Assembly (NCBI GenBank): GCA_963844635.1
Contig: CAWJPD010000014.1
Coordinates: forward strand, 124,001-188,000
Direction: 5' to 3'
From: JAJPKK01 sp963844635
GTDB lineage: Bacteria > Pseudomonadota > Alphaproteobacteria > Rhizobiales > Xanthobacteraceae
Length of the DNA: 64,000 bases
Shown: positions 27,463-36,575 of the stretch, piece after piece
How the letters are laid out: every line of letters starts with the position of its first letter
How positions within the stretch are numbered: the stretch's first letter is position 1
Translations under genes and position numbers: made by a program
The notes under the pieces: model-generated
Databases searched by the model: none
What the model saw: only the letters and a program-made list of their open reading frames with translations
Told to the model about the DNA's origin: nothing

Positions 27463-30306
27463 CTACTGCCCGAGTCTCTCAAGAAGGGCTGGAATATGGA
27501 CCTGATCGGCCTTGTAATTGCCGGTCAGCGTGTACATCACGATGTTGACGCCGGCGCGGAAAGCGAATTCGCGCTGACGCGGCTCGCCGGGCACCAGCGG
27601 CAGCATCGGCGCCCCGTCCGGCCGCGTCGCCCAGGCGCCGGCGAGATCGTTCGAGGTGATCATGATCGAAGACACGCCGTCGCCGGCGCGCGCCGGCCGC
27701 TTGGTCTCGTCCTCGTCTTCCTTGTCGGCGCTTTGCAGCGCCTCGACCCAAAGCTGCCCGGAGGTGAAACGCCCCGGGAAGTCGCGCAGCAGGAAGAAGG
27801 TTTTGGTCAACACGTGATCCTTGGGCACCGGCTCGAGTTCGGGAATGTCGAGCGATGACAGGATCGAGCGCAGCTCCATCATTCCAGGGCTTTGCGCTTC
27901 GCCACCTGGGCCGGGCGGCGCCAGCACGGCATCGCGCGTGTCGAACAGGACGGTGCCGCCGTCCTTCATGTAGGCGTCGATGCGCGCCAGCGCCTGCGGC
28001 GAGGGTTTGGCGGCGCCGGGCACGATCGGCCAGTAGATGATCGGGAAGAACGCGAGCTCGTCGTGCTCGATGTCGAGGCCGACCGGGTCGCCCGCTTCCA
28101 GCGCGGTGCGCTGTGCCAGGAACGCGGTGAGACCGGCGAGGCCCGACTTGCTGATTGCATCGGTTTCGGCGTCACCGGTGACGACATAGGCGAGGTGGGT
28201 ATCGAGCGCGGAACGCAGCGCGAACTGGTCGTCAGCCTTGTCCGCCGCGGCGGCCGGCCCGCCAAGCGACATCAGCAGCGAGAGCGCAACTGCGCCGGCG
28301 ACCAGGACTCCGGCGGCAATGCCGCGGCGCGGGAAAATCCGGTAGATGCCACCTGCCAGCCAGAACACCACCAGGGCATCGATCATCAGCAGCACCAGGG
28401 CAGCGACGAATACCGGTCCGCGCAGATCCTGCGGTTCCGCCGTGCGGAAATAATCGAGACGGGCATTGAGGGGCTTGTAGTCGATCGGGGCCAGACGGTC
28501 CGCGGGAGCGAGCGTATTCACTGCCACAAGGCCCTCCGGCGGTCCGTAGAAGCCGGGCGGATTGTCCGCGGTGGCGCGTCCGGTGTAACCCGCGGCGATC
28601 GGCCGTGCGGTCGGTGGGGGCGGCCCGAATGCACCAAAACCATCGAGCACGCGCGTCGGTGGTACCGCCTCGCGGGCGGCACTGTCGGTACCGGTGGCGG
28701 CATTCGCCTCGGATCCCGCCGTTGAATCGGTCATGCCGACAACGCGCCTCAGCATGTCGACGAATGAACCGGACAGCGGAAGGTCCGACCATTTGGTGTC
28801 GGCGGTGACGTGAAACAGCACGATCATCCCCTTGCCTTTGCGCGCAGCGGTCACGAGCGGCGTACCATCGCCGAGCGAGGCCCAAGTGTGTTCGGGCAAG
28901 GTCGCGTCGGGTTCGGCCAGTACCTGCCGATTCACGGTGACGTCGCCCGGAACCTCCATGCCGTTGAACGGCCCGTCATGAGAGAATGCCGCGAGCTGCT
29001 GCGGCTGTTCCCAGCTCAGGCTGCCGCCGAGCACACGGCCGCCGCGACGCAGCTTCACCGGGACAAGGTCATCATCGGTCGCGGCGGCAAGTCGAGGCCC
29101 GGCGAAGCGGACCAGCACGCCGCCATCATCGACCCAACGGGAGAGACGCTCCCGACCATCGCCGGCGATATTGCCGACATCGGCCAGAACGATCATCGGA
29201 AGGCGCTGTTCCATGAACTGGCCGACCGCCTCGATGGGTGAGGCGCGGTCGGCGAGCCGGATGTCGGCGAACGGATTGAGCGCTCGCGAAAGGTAGTAGG
29301 TCGAGGCCAGCAGCGGCTGGGCGGTGTCGGCGGTCGAACCGGTGACGACGCCGACGGTGCGCCGCCGCCATCGCTTGTCGAGCAACTGGACGGCGCCTGC
29401 GGAGTGCTCGTTATCGATCTCGAGCCGGGCGATATCGTTGCGGATCTCGACGGGAAGGTCGAACTGCGCCTCGGCCTCCCGCTCTCCGGACTTGAAAGCG
29501 AACTGGGCGTCGCCCAGCGGCAGGCCTTTGAGATCGAGGGCGCGAACTGCGCCGGCGCCGTCCTCCGCCGTCTGCGCGCGCAGAACCTTGACCGAGAGAA
29601 CGCCGGCGGCATTGTCGGCCGCGGTCAGCGCATGCGCCGGCGCGACCCCACCCTCGACGACCGTGATCGACCGTTTTTCGGCGATGCGCGCGAGCCCGGT
29701 CACGAAATCGTCGGCATGTCCGATATCGACGCCATCACTGAGCCACACGATTTCGGCATCGGGCGTTGCCTTCAGGAAATTCTCCAGCGCCGGCAGGGTC
29801 TCCGTCCGCTCGACAGCATGGGGTTTGGGCTTGATGAGACGCAGCCGCGCCCGCGCGGCGGCCGGCGTTTCCAGCGAGATATCGCGGGTCGCTCCCGACA
29901 GCGGGGCGAGAGCTACGCCGCGGCCGTCGGCATCGGCGCGGGCGATCAGATCCTCGACGGTGCGCAGGCGCGCATCCCAGGTCGATGCTGCGCCAAAGCC
30001 GTCATCGATCACAAGCAGCAGCGGCGCGCGCGAACTCGTGGTCGCGACGGGGGGATTCCACAGCGGACCGGCGGCGGCAATGATGACGAGCGCGGCAAGC
30101 GTCAGCCGCAGCAAGGTCAGCCACCATGGCGTCCGCGCCGGCGTCTCCTCCCGCGGGGCGATATCGAACAGCATGCGCGTCGGAGGGAAGTCGACGCGCC
30201 GCGGCCGCGGCGGGATCAGCCGCAACAACCACCACAGCACCGGCAGGCTGAGCAGGCCGAGCAGGACCAGCGGCTCTGCAAACGCGAGGGGTAGGCCGGG
30301 GATCAT
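27463..30306 (-). CDS. BatA-type N-terminal / DUF4159 membrane protein
   Basis: 947 aa. The N-terminus PLAFAEPLVLLGLLSLPVLW… is the two-helix aerotolerance-regulator (BatA) motif with DFPPTRMLFD between helices. A vWA-like region follows (APLLLVIDDGFGAASTWDAR, EIVWLSDGVDIGHADDFVTG). Further helices lie near residues 655-735 (FVAALVLLMIDALVVFWLAG). The C-terminal DUF4159 domain includes FFPIIYWPIVPGAAKP, GGTVLFDTRD and FRAGVNIVMYTLTGNYKADQ. Its ATG overlaps the stop of the DUF58 gene, showing translational coupling. Likely an inner-membrane partner of MoxR. Confidence 0.82.
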   Translation of the reverse strand: MIPGLPLAFAEPLVLLGLLSLPVLWWLLRLIPPRPRRVDFPPTRMLFDIAPREETPARTPWWLTLLRLTLAALVIIAAAGPLWNPPVATTSSRAPLLLVIDDGFGAASTWDARLRTVEDLIARADADGRGVALAPLSGATRDISLETPAAARARLRLIKPKPHAVERTETLPALENFLKATPDAEIVWLSDGVDIGHADDFVTGLARIAEKRSITVVEGGVAPAHALTAADNAAGVLSVKVLRAQTAEDGAGAVRALDLKGLPLGDAQFAFKSGEREAEAQFDLPVEIRNDIARLEIDNEHSAGAVQLLDKRWRRRTVGVVTGSTADTAQPLLASTYYLSRALNPFADIRLADRASPIEAVGQFMEQRLPMIVLADVGNIAGDGRERLSRWVDDGGVLVRFAGPRLAAATDDDLVPVKLRRGGRVLGGSLSWEQPQQLAAFSHDGPFNGMEVPGDVTVNRQVLAEPDATLPEHTWASLGDGTPLVTAARKGKGMIVLFHVTADTKWSDLPLSGSFVDMLRRVVGMTDSTAGSEANAATGTDSAAREAVPPTRVLDGFGAFGPPPPTARPIAAGYTGRATADNPPGFYGPPEGLVAVNTLAPADRLAPIDYKPLNARLDYFRTAEPQDLRGPVFVAALVLLMIDALVVFWLAGGIYRIFPRRGIAAGVLVAGAVALSLLMSLGGPAAAADKADDQFALRSALDTHLAYVVTGDAETDAISKSGLAGLTAFLAQRTALEAGDPVGLDIEHDELAFFPIIYWPIVPGAAKPSPQALARIDAYMKDGGTVLFDTRDAVLAPPGPGGEAQSPGMMELRSILSSLDIPELEPVPKDHVLTKTFFLLRDFPGRFTSGQLWVEALQSADKEDEDETKRPARAGDGVSSIMITSNDLAGAWATRPDGAPMLPLVPGEPRQREFAFRAGVNIVMYTLTGNYKADQVHIPALLERLGQ

Positions 30307-31268
30307 GCCGAAATCTCCGCATTGGCGCGTGAAGGCGTACCATGCGCCCGACCGGCGAGGCTGTTGTTGCTGCGGCCGGAGCCCAAGCGCTCGTGCAAGT
30401 TCAGCAGAAGCTCTGTCGCTGGCCGATCGGTGCGGTGGATCGTGAAGCTCCATCCGAGCCTATCGGTCTCTGCCCGGATTTCGGCGCGGTGACGCTCGAC
30501 GCGCGCGACATAGTCGGCTTTCCAATTCTCGGCGCGGCCAGCCGTGATCGAGCCTGCGCCTTCCGATTCGACGAACTCGATGCGGCCGGAATAAGGGAAG
30601 GTTTCTTCGGCCGGGTCGACGATCTGCACGATGTGGCCCAGCGATCCGTTCCCGCATAGCTGCGCGATGGTGTGGCGGATGTCCGCGATCGGACTCCACA
30701 GATCGGCGAGCAGGATGATTTCCGAGAGTGCGTTCGGCGCGAAATTCAGCGGCAGGCTCGGGCGCGCGGAGGGGTCGTGGATCATTGCCTGCGAAATCTT
30801 CTCGACCACATTGCGCGCGCCGGTCGGACGGGTGAGGCCGGGGACGCCAACGCGCTCGCCGCCCGCGACCAGAATTTCGGCCAGCGCGAAGCCCATCACC
30901 AGCGCACGGTTGAGCTTGCTGTCAGCCGCCAGCGGTGACTTGAACGCCATGGAGGGCGAGCGGTCGGGCCACAGCCAGATCGTGTGCGCGGCTTCCCATT
31001 CTTGCTCGCGGACGTAGAGGTGGTCGTCACGACCCGAGCGGCGCCAATCGACACGCCCGGCGGGTTCGCCGGAGACGAAGCGCCGGTATTGCCAGAAATT
31101 CTCTCCCGACCCGGCGCGGCGACGGCCATGCATGCCATGAATGATGGTCGCCGCCACGCGCCGTGCCTCGAGGATCAGGCGCGGCATCGCGTCAGCGAGC
31201 GTCTGGCCCGCTCCGACCGCATGCGGCACCGCCCTGGCATCATTCTTCGCAGCCGGGTTCTTGGCCAT
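30303..31268 (-). CDS. DUF58 domain-containing protein
   Basis: 321 aa. The DUF58 signature is complete: GRRRAGSGENFWQYRRFVSG, then R-x-I-D-W-like GRVDWRRSGRDDHLYVREQE, followed by a degenerate vWA fold (TIWLWPDRSPSMAFKSP, EIILLADLWSPIADIRHTIA). Soluble, cytoplasmic. It lies 43 bases after the MoxR gene and overlaps the next gene by four bases. In MoxR systems DUF58 proteins are the usual adaptor or substrate of the AAA+ ATPase. Confidence 0.88.
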   Translation of the reverse strand: MAKNPAAKNDARAVPHAVGAGQTLADAMPRLILEARRVAATIIHGMHGRRRAGSGENFWQYRRFVSGEPAGRVDWRRSGRDDHLYVREQEWEAAHTIWLWPDRSPSMAFKSPLAADSKLNRALVMGFALAEILVAGGERVGVPGLTRPTGARNVVEKISQAMIHDPSARPSLPLNFAPNALSEIILLADLWSPIADIRHTIAQLCGNGSLGHIVQIVDPAEETFPYSGRIEFVESEGAGSITAGRAENWKADYVARVERHRAEIRAETDRLGWSFTIHRTDRPATELLLNLHERLGSGRSNNSLAGRAHGTPSRANAEISA

Positions 31269-31311
31269 CAAACGATCCGATCCGTGTCCACGAAATGACC
31301 CGAGTGCAGCC

Positions 31312-32322
31312 CTAGCCCAGCCGCTCCTTGAGCCGGCCGACCACCTTGTCGATGGTCTGACCGTCGGCACGTGCGGCGAAGGTGACGGCCATGCGATGCT
31401 TGAGCACCGGCTCGGCGAGCGCGAGCACGTCATCGATCGAGGGCGCCAGCCGGCCCTCGAGCAGCGCGCGGGCGCGGACCGCCAGCATCAGCGCCTGGCT
31501 CGCGCGCGGCGACGGTCCCCACGCGATCAGCTTCTCGAGCTCCCCGGCATCCGGGCCCGGACGCGCCGAGCGGACGAGCGACAGGATCGCATGCACCACG
31601 GATTCACCAACCGGCAGCCGGCGCACCAAGCGTTGCGCCGACATCAGGTCTTCGGCCGACATCGCCTGCTTCGGCCGCGCTTCCTCGGTCCCGGTCGTTT
31701 CGAACAGGATGCGGCGCTCCGCCGCAATGTCCGGGTACTCGACATCGATCTGCATCAGGAAGCGGTCGAGCTGGGCTTCCGGCAGCGGATAGGTGCCTTC
31801 CTGTTCCAGCGGGTTCTGCGTGGCGAGCACATGGAACGGCCGCGGTACGTCATAGCGGGCGCCGGCGACCGTGACGTGCAGCTCCTGCATCGCCTGAAGC
31901 AGCGCCGACTGGGTTCGCGGGCTCGCGCGATTGATTTCATCCGCCATCAGCAGCTGAGCGAAGATCGGACCGGCAATGAAGCGGAAATTGCGCTTTCCGC
32001 CGGGTGTTTCCTCGAGCACCTCGCTGCCGAGAATGTCGGAGGGCATGAGGTCGGGCGTGAACTGGATGCGCCGTGCGTCGAGACCGAGCACGATTCCCAT
32101 CGTCTCCACCAATTTGGTCTTGGCGAGGCCGGGGACGCCGACCAGCATGGCATGTCCGCCCGACAAAACCGTGATGAGGGCCTGCTCGATCACTTTTTCC
32201 TGGCCGAAAATGATGGCGCCGATCCCCTCCTTGGCAGCGCGCACATTGGCCGCCGCAGCTTCGGCGGACCGAACGATCGCGTCTTCCATCTTTTCCAGGC
32301 TTTCGCCTGCCAAATTCGCCAT
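31312..32322 (-). CDS. MoxR family AAA+ ATPase
   Basis: 336 aa. Walker A is the variant GVPGLAKTK, Walker B is LLMADEINRASPRTQSALLQ, sensor 1 is FHVLATQNPLEQEGTYPLPE, and the arginine-finger segment is ALSLVRSARP-like. The C-terminal lid is complete (GPSPRASQALMLAVRARALL, VLKHRM). GAGGAG lies upstream of ATG 32322. It leads an operon with DUF58, BatA/DUF4159 and a large membrane protein, the classic MoxR-vWA arrangement proposed to chaperone folding or metal insertion of envelope proteins. Confidence 0.92.
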   Translation of the reverse strand: MANLAGESLEKMEDAIVRSAEAAAANVRAAKEGIGAIIFGQEKVIEQALITVLSGGHAMLVGVPGLAKTKLVETMGIVLGLDARRIQFTPDLMPSDILGSEVLEETPGGKRNFRFIAGPIFAQLLMADEINRASPRTQSALLQAMQELHVTVAGARYDVPRPFHVLATQNPLEQEGTYPLPEAQLDRFLMQIDVEYPDIAAERRILFETTGTEEARPKQAMSAEDLMSAQRLVRRLPVGESVVHAILSLVRSARPGPDAGELEKLIAWGPSPRASQALMLAVRARALLEGRLAPSIDDVLALAEPVLKHRMAVTFAARADGQTIDKVVGRLKERLG

Positions 32323-32514
32323 AAGCACCTACTCCTCAGCGTCTGTCCGACCGTCACCGTCTATGAGACCGGGGGAACTGCAAGAATCAGACCGCCGAGG
32401 GACGGCGTCCCGGTCCAATCGCGAGCTGTCCACTGTACTCTTTTTTGGCCGGATGGCGATTATTTTGGCACGATGACAATGCCGCACCGTCTGCTCCTGA
32501 TTTGGTGAGCAGGG

Positions 32515-33144
32515 ATGAACCAACCTTTTCACAACCCTCGCACAATGGCTGATCAAGCTCCGACCGGAACCGACGCCGTCCACAACATTGTCGCAGCGGC
32601 CCAGTCGGCTGCGACAAAGGGGCCGCCGCCCGTCCACCTATGGAACCCGCCCTTTTGTGGCAACATCGACATGCGGGTCGCCGCCGACGGCACATGGTTT
32701 TACGGCGGGACGCCGCTCGGGCGGCCGGCGCTCGTCAAGTTGTTTGCCTCGATCCTCTGGCGCGAAGGCGACCGGTACTTCCTCGTCACCCCGGTCGAGA
32801 AATGCGGGATCATCGTGGAGGATGCCCCGTTCCTTGCCGTCGAGATGCGCGTGATCGGCGATGGCGTGCCGCGGCGGCTGTGGTTTCGCACCAATGTCGA
32901 GGACTGGGTCGAATGCGGTCCCGGGCATCCCTTGCGGTTCGAGCAGGAGGCCGGCACCGGCGGTCTCAAACCCTCCCTGCATGTCCGCCGCAACCTTTGG
33001 GCGAAACTCACGCGGTCCTTGTTCTTCGATCTCGTCAGCGTCGGCGAGACTCGCGACTTTGAGGGTGTCGCCACCTTCGGAATCGTCTCCGCGGGGCAAT
33101 TCTATGCTATGGCGCGGGCCGACGAGATCGAGGGTTGCCTGTGA
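32515..33144 (+). CDS. DUF1285 domain-containing protein
   Basis: About 209 aa. The segment WNPPFCGNIDMRVAADGTWF-YGGTPLGRPALVKLFASILW is the DUF1285 hallmark, followed by DRYFLVTPVEKCGIIVEDAP. It is a small beta-rich cytoplasmic protein of unknown function. The stop codon overlaps the ATG of the NUDIX gene (TGATG), so the two are coupled. It is divergent from the MoxR operon with about 190 bases between. ATG 32545 is an alternative start. Confidence 0.88.
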   Translation: MNQPFHNPRTMADQAPTGTDAVHNIVAAAQSAATKGPPPVHLWNPPFCGNIDMRVAADGTWFYGGTPLGRPALVKLFASILWREGDRYFLVTPVEKCGIIVEDAPFLAVEMRVIGDGVPRRLWFRTNVEDWVECGPGHPLRFEQEAGTGGLKPSLHVRRNLWAKLTRSLFFDLVSVGETRDFEGVATFGIVSAGQFYAMARADEIEGCL

Positions 33145-33812
33145 TGACACATGCCGCGCCTGAAGGCGCCCGCACCGTTCCGGGACCCGAATTCCTTGCC
33201 CGGGTCCGCGAGCGCCTCACCCTCGAGGTACCCGCCGCGCTGAGCGACCTCGATGCGCCGGCGGTACGCGGCGACCTCGACCTCGACCCGCAGGCCTGGG
33301 CGAACGCCGGCGTGCGCGCGGTGCGGCCGGCTTCCGTCCTCGTCGGCATCGTCGATCGCGAGGTGCCCGGTGTGATCTTGACGCAGCGCACCGCCGACCT
33401 TGCGAGCCATGCCGGTCAGATCGCTTTCCCGGGCGGCAAGATCGAATCCGAGGATCAAAGCCCGGCGGCGGCCGCGCTGCGCGAAGCCCACGAGGAGATC
33501 GGCCTCGCGGCCGAACTCGTCGAGCCGCTCGGCTATCTCGATCTCTACCTCACCTTTAGCGGCTTCCGCATCCTTCCGACCGTCGCGCGGATCGCGCCCG
33601 GCTACGTACTTTCGCTCAATCGTTTCGAGGTGTCGGATGTGTTCGAGGTGCCACTCGAGTTCCTGATGGAGCCCCAGAACCACAAGCGCGGCAGTCGCGA
33701 CTGGAACGGCATCACCAGGCACTACTATGCCATCCCGTACCTGGAGCGAAATATCTGGGGCGTCACTGCCGGGATCGTGCGTAACCTTTATGAGCGCATA
33801 TGCCGGGGGTGA
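33144..33812 (+). CDS. CoA pyrophosphatase-type NUDIX hydrolase
   Basis: About 222 aa. The Nudix box is complete: the segment GGKIESEDQSPAAAALREAH followed by EEIGL. The upstream SHAGQIAFPGGK is the pattern of CoA diphosphatases (NudL/PCD1 type). It would hydrolyse CoA or oxidised CoA to phosphopantetheine and ADP. The start overlaps the DUF1285 stop. Normal family length. Confidence 0.86.
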   Translation: MTHAAPEGARTVPGPEFLARVRERLTLEVPAALSDLDAPAVRGDLDLDPQAWANAGVRAVRPASVLVGIVDREVPGVILTQRTADLASHAGQIAFPGGKIESEDQSPAAAALREAHEEIGLAAELVEPLGYLDLYLTFSGFRILPTVARIAPGYVLSLNRFEVSDVFEVPLEFLMEPQNHKRGSRDWNGITRHYYAIPYLERNIWGVTAGIVRNLYERICRG

Positions 33813-33983
33813 AGCCGATGCGCCGCTGCGTCAGGGCACCCGCGAAAACAACTGCGCCGGTCCTTGGCATCAATCATCGAACTGGTGCAGCAAACCGCCA
33901 CCGGAACGATTTGGTTATTTTCGCGGGAACCCTTATGCTGCCGACCTTCCCCGCGGGCCCGCGCTCCCGATGATTCGCTCCCG

Positions 33984-34247
33984 ATGATTCGCCCGATCCT
34001 TACCGAAGTTGTTCTGTTCATCACGCCGTTCGTTCTCTATGCCATCTTTCTGTGGGCGACACGCAGCGGCGTCCTCGACCTTTCCGCCTGGTCGGCGCCC
34101 CGCGTCGGTTGGCTCAGCATAGCCGCGCTCGCGCTCGTCATCGTAAGCCTCCTTGTTCTGGCCGAATTCTCCGGGGCGCCGCCCCGGTCGACCTATGTGC
34201 CCGCTCATATGGAGAATGGGCAGTTCGTGCCGGGCGCGGAGAAATGA
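33984..34247 (+). CDS. DUF6111 family small membrane protein
   Basis: 87 aa. It opens MIRPILTEVVLFITPFVLYA and has two membrane helices (residues ~8-25 and ~45-62, IAALALVIVSLLVLAEF). A short conserved tail (YVPAHMENGQFVPGAEK) follows. The stop overlaps the ATG of the CCA transferase gene (ATGA). The same NUDIX-DUF6111-cca order is usual in Hyphomicrobiales. Function unknown. Confidence 0.75.
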   Translation: MIRPILTEVVLFITPFVLYAIFLWATRSGVLDLSAWSAPRVGWLSIAALALVIVSLLVLAEFSGAPPRSTYVPAHMENGQFVPGAEK

Positions 34248-35490
34248 CCACGCAAGTGCCCGACGCGGCGTGGCTCCATGCGCCGTCGCTGTGGCGCGTG
34301 CTGACGTTGCTCGACGGCGATGGCGAGGCGGCACGCGTGGTCGGCGGGGCGGCTCGCAACGCGCTGATGAAATTGCCTCTGAACGATGTCGACATTGCCA
34401 CGACCGCCCGTCCGGAGGAAGTTCGCGAGGCGGGCAACGGCCGCGGGCATCAAGGCGGTGCCGACGGGCATCGAACACGGCACCATTACGCTCGTCGTCG
34501 AGGGGCAGCCATTCGAAGTCACGACGCTCCGGCAGGATGTCGAGACCTTCGGCCGCAAGGCCAAGGTGGCGTTCGGCCGTGACTGGAAGACCGATGCCGA
34601 GCGGCGCGACTTCACCATCAACGCGCTGTCGATCTCGCGCGACGGGGTGGTGCACGATTATGTCGGCGGCCTCGCCGACATCGCGGCGCGCCGCGTCCGC
34701 TTCATCGGCGATCCCGGCCAGCGCATCGCCGAAGATTATCTGCGCATCCTGCGCTTCTTTCGGTTTCACGCCTCCTACGCCGGGGGGCCGCCGGATTCCG
34801 GATGGGCTGCATGCCTGCATCCTTGCGCGCGATGGGCTGCGCCTGTTGTCGCGCGAACGGGTGCGCGCCGAACTGATGAAGCTTCTGGTCGCGCCCTCGG
34901 CGGTGCCGACGCTTGGCGTGATGGCCGACGCCGGCTTCCTCGAGCGGCTGCTCGGAGGCGTGTCGCTGCTCACGAGCTGCGCCAACATGGTCGAGATCGA
35001 ACGAGCGGTCGGAGCGAAGCCGGATGCGCTGCGCCGGCTTGGCGCGCTCGGCGTGCTGGTCGTCGAAGATGCCGAACGCCTGTGGCAGCGCTTGCGGCTG
35101 TTCAACGCCGAGCACGAGCGACTGCACGCCATGGCCGGCGCGTGGTGGCGCGTTTCGCCTACGATGGAAGTGGCCGGCGCTCGTGCGCTGCTCTACCGGC
35201 TCGGTCCGGTGCATTATCGCGATCGCGTGCTGCTCGCCTGGGCGCGTTCGCGAGCGGCGGCGACCGATCCCGAATGGCATGCGCTTTGCAGCCTGCCGTC
35301 GCGCTGGACCGTGCCGCGATTTCCGCTTCGTGCTGCCGACTTCACCGCGCGCGGCGTGGTACGCGGGCCGGCCCTTGGCGAGGCCATGCGAGCGGCCGAA
35401 AATGCCTGGATCGCCGCCGGCTTTCCGAACGCCGAGGCCGAGCTTGCTGCGCTCGCCGATGCAGCCGCACGCAGCCGAAACGCGATATAG
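34244..35490 (+). CDS. cca: CCA tRNA nucleotidyltransferase (frame interrupted twice)
   Basis: Adds or repairs the 3' CCA of tRNAs. The class II catalytic core is visible: VVGGAARNALM (GGxAR) and NDVDIATTARPEEV (DxD metal site), then in the next frame GIEHGTITLVVEGQPFEVTT, KTDAERRDFTINALSI, and RIAEDYLRILRFFRFHASYA (RNA-binding/neck motif). The rest is in the third frame. Breaks lie near 34428 and 34785, each equal to one extra base. Joined length about 415 aa is normal. Because this enzyme is needed for tRNA maturation, two lesions in it point to sequence error rather than real inactivation. Confidence 0.85.
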
Positions 35491-35523
35491 TCGCCAGCCG
35501 TCTTAACGCGCGGGATCGCCGGA

Positions 35524-36495
35524 ATGAACATCGAACGCCGCCGACTGCTGCTCTGCGCAGCAAGTCTCGCCGCTGCCCAAGTCTCGGGCGCCGCCGCGCA
35601 GGCCTATCCCACGCACCCGCCCCGCATCGTCGTCGGTTTTGCCGCCGGTGGCGTCTACGACATCATGGCGCGCCTTGCCGGGCAATGGCTGTCGGAGCGG
35701 CTGGGGCAGCAATTCATCATTGAGAACCGCGCGGGCGCCGGCGGGAATATCGGTACCGAAACGGTCGCGCACGCATCGGCAGACGGTTATACGCTGCTTC
35801 TCGCCGGCTCGAATGACGCCATCAATGCGACGCTCTACACCCGGCTGGCATTCAATTTCCTCCGCGACATCGCGCCGGTGTGCGGGATGACCCGTGTGCC
35901 GAACGTCATGGTCGTCAACCTGTCGCTGCCGGTACGGACGGTGGCCGAATTCATCATCTATGCGAGGGCGCATCCGGGCGCAGTCAACATGGCTTCCGCT
36001 GGGACCGGGACGCCGAACCATATGTCCGGCGAATTGTTCAAGGCGATGGCGGGCGTCGACATGATTCACATCCCCTATCGCGGCGGCGCTCCTTCGCTCG
36101 CCGATTTGATCGCCGGGCAGGTGCAGGTGACATTCAGCCCGATGCCCTCCTGCATCGAGTTCATCAGGGCCGGCAATTTGCGTCCGCTCGCAGTGACCAC
36201 CGCGACGCGATGGCCGGGGCTCCCGGACGTGCCGACCGTTGCCGAGACCGTGCCCGGTTATGAGGCCAGCACCTGGACCGGCATCGGCGCGCCGCGAAGC
36301 ACGCCGACGGATATTCTGGACAGGCTCAACAAGGAAATGAACGCGGGTCTCGCCGATCCTCGATTGAAAGCGCAATTGTTTGACCTCGGCGGCACCGTGC
36401 TGCCGGGTTCACCCGCGGACTTCGCAACGCTTATCGCCGAAGAAACGGACAAATGGGCAAAGGTGGTCAAATTCGCGGGCGTCAAGGCCGAGTAG
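35524..36495 (+). CDS. Tripartite tricarboxylate transporter (Bug family) substrate-binding protein
   Basis: 323 aa with signal peptide MNIERRRLLLCAASLAAAQV… and mature start AYPTHPPRIVVGFAAGG. Hallmarks are GFAAGGVYDIMARLAGQWLS, IIENRAGAGGNIGTE, ASAGTGTPNHMSGELFKAMA and IPYRGGAPSLADLIAGQVQV. Bug proteins bind carboxylates in the periplasm for TctAB permeases. No tctA or tctB is in the window, so this is one of the many orphan Bug proteins, possibly a sensor or scavenger. It sits about 30 bases after the CCA transferase. Confidence 0.9.
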   Translation: MNIERRRLLLCAASLAAAQVSGAAAQAYPTHPPRIVVGFAAGGVYDIMARLAGQWLSERLGQQFIIENRAGAGGNIGTETVAHASADGYTLLLAGSNDAINATLYTRLAFNFLRDIAPVCGMTRVPNVMVVNLSLPVRTVAEFIIYARAHPGAVNMASAGTGTPNHMSGELFKAMAGVDMIHIPYRGGAPSLADLIAGQVQVTFSPMPSCIEFIRAGNLRPLAVTTATRWPGLPDVPTVAETVPGYEASTWTGIGAPRSTPTDILDRLNKEMNAGLADPRLKAQLFDLGGTVLPGSPADFATLIAEETDKWAKVVKFAGVKAE

Positions 36496-36575
36496 TTCGC
36501 GCCTGCGGGTGAACTCGGCGGAGTTTCGAGCGGGACAATTCAAGCTGAACCCTTCCCACTCCAACGTGCCGCCTT

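Noticed and set aside
25861..27858. Long plus-strand open frame of about 665 codons
   Set aside because: It is antisense to two well-supported membrane-protein genes, is extremely Arg/Asp/His-rich, and has no domain. Such shadow frames are normal in GC-rich DNA.
31141..32508. Plus-strand open frame of about 455 codons over the MoxR gene
   Set aside because: Antisense shadow of a clear AAA+ ATPase; composition is atypical and no motif is present.
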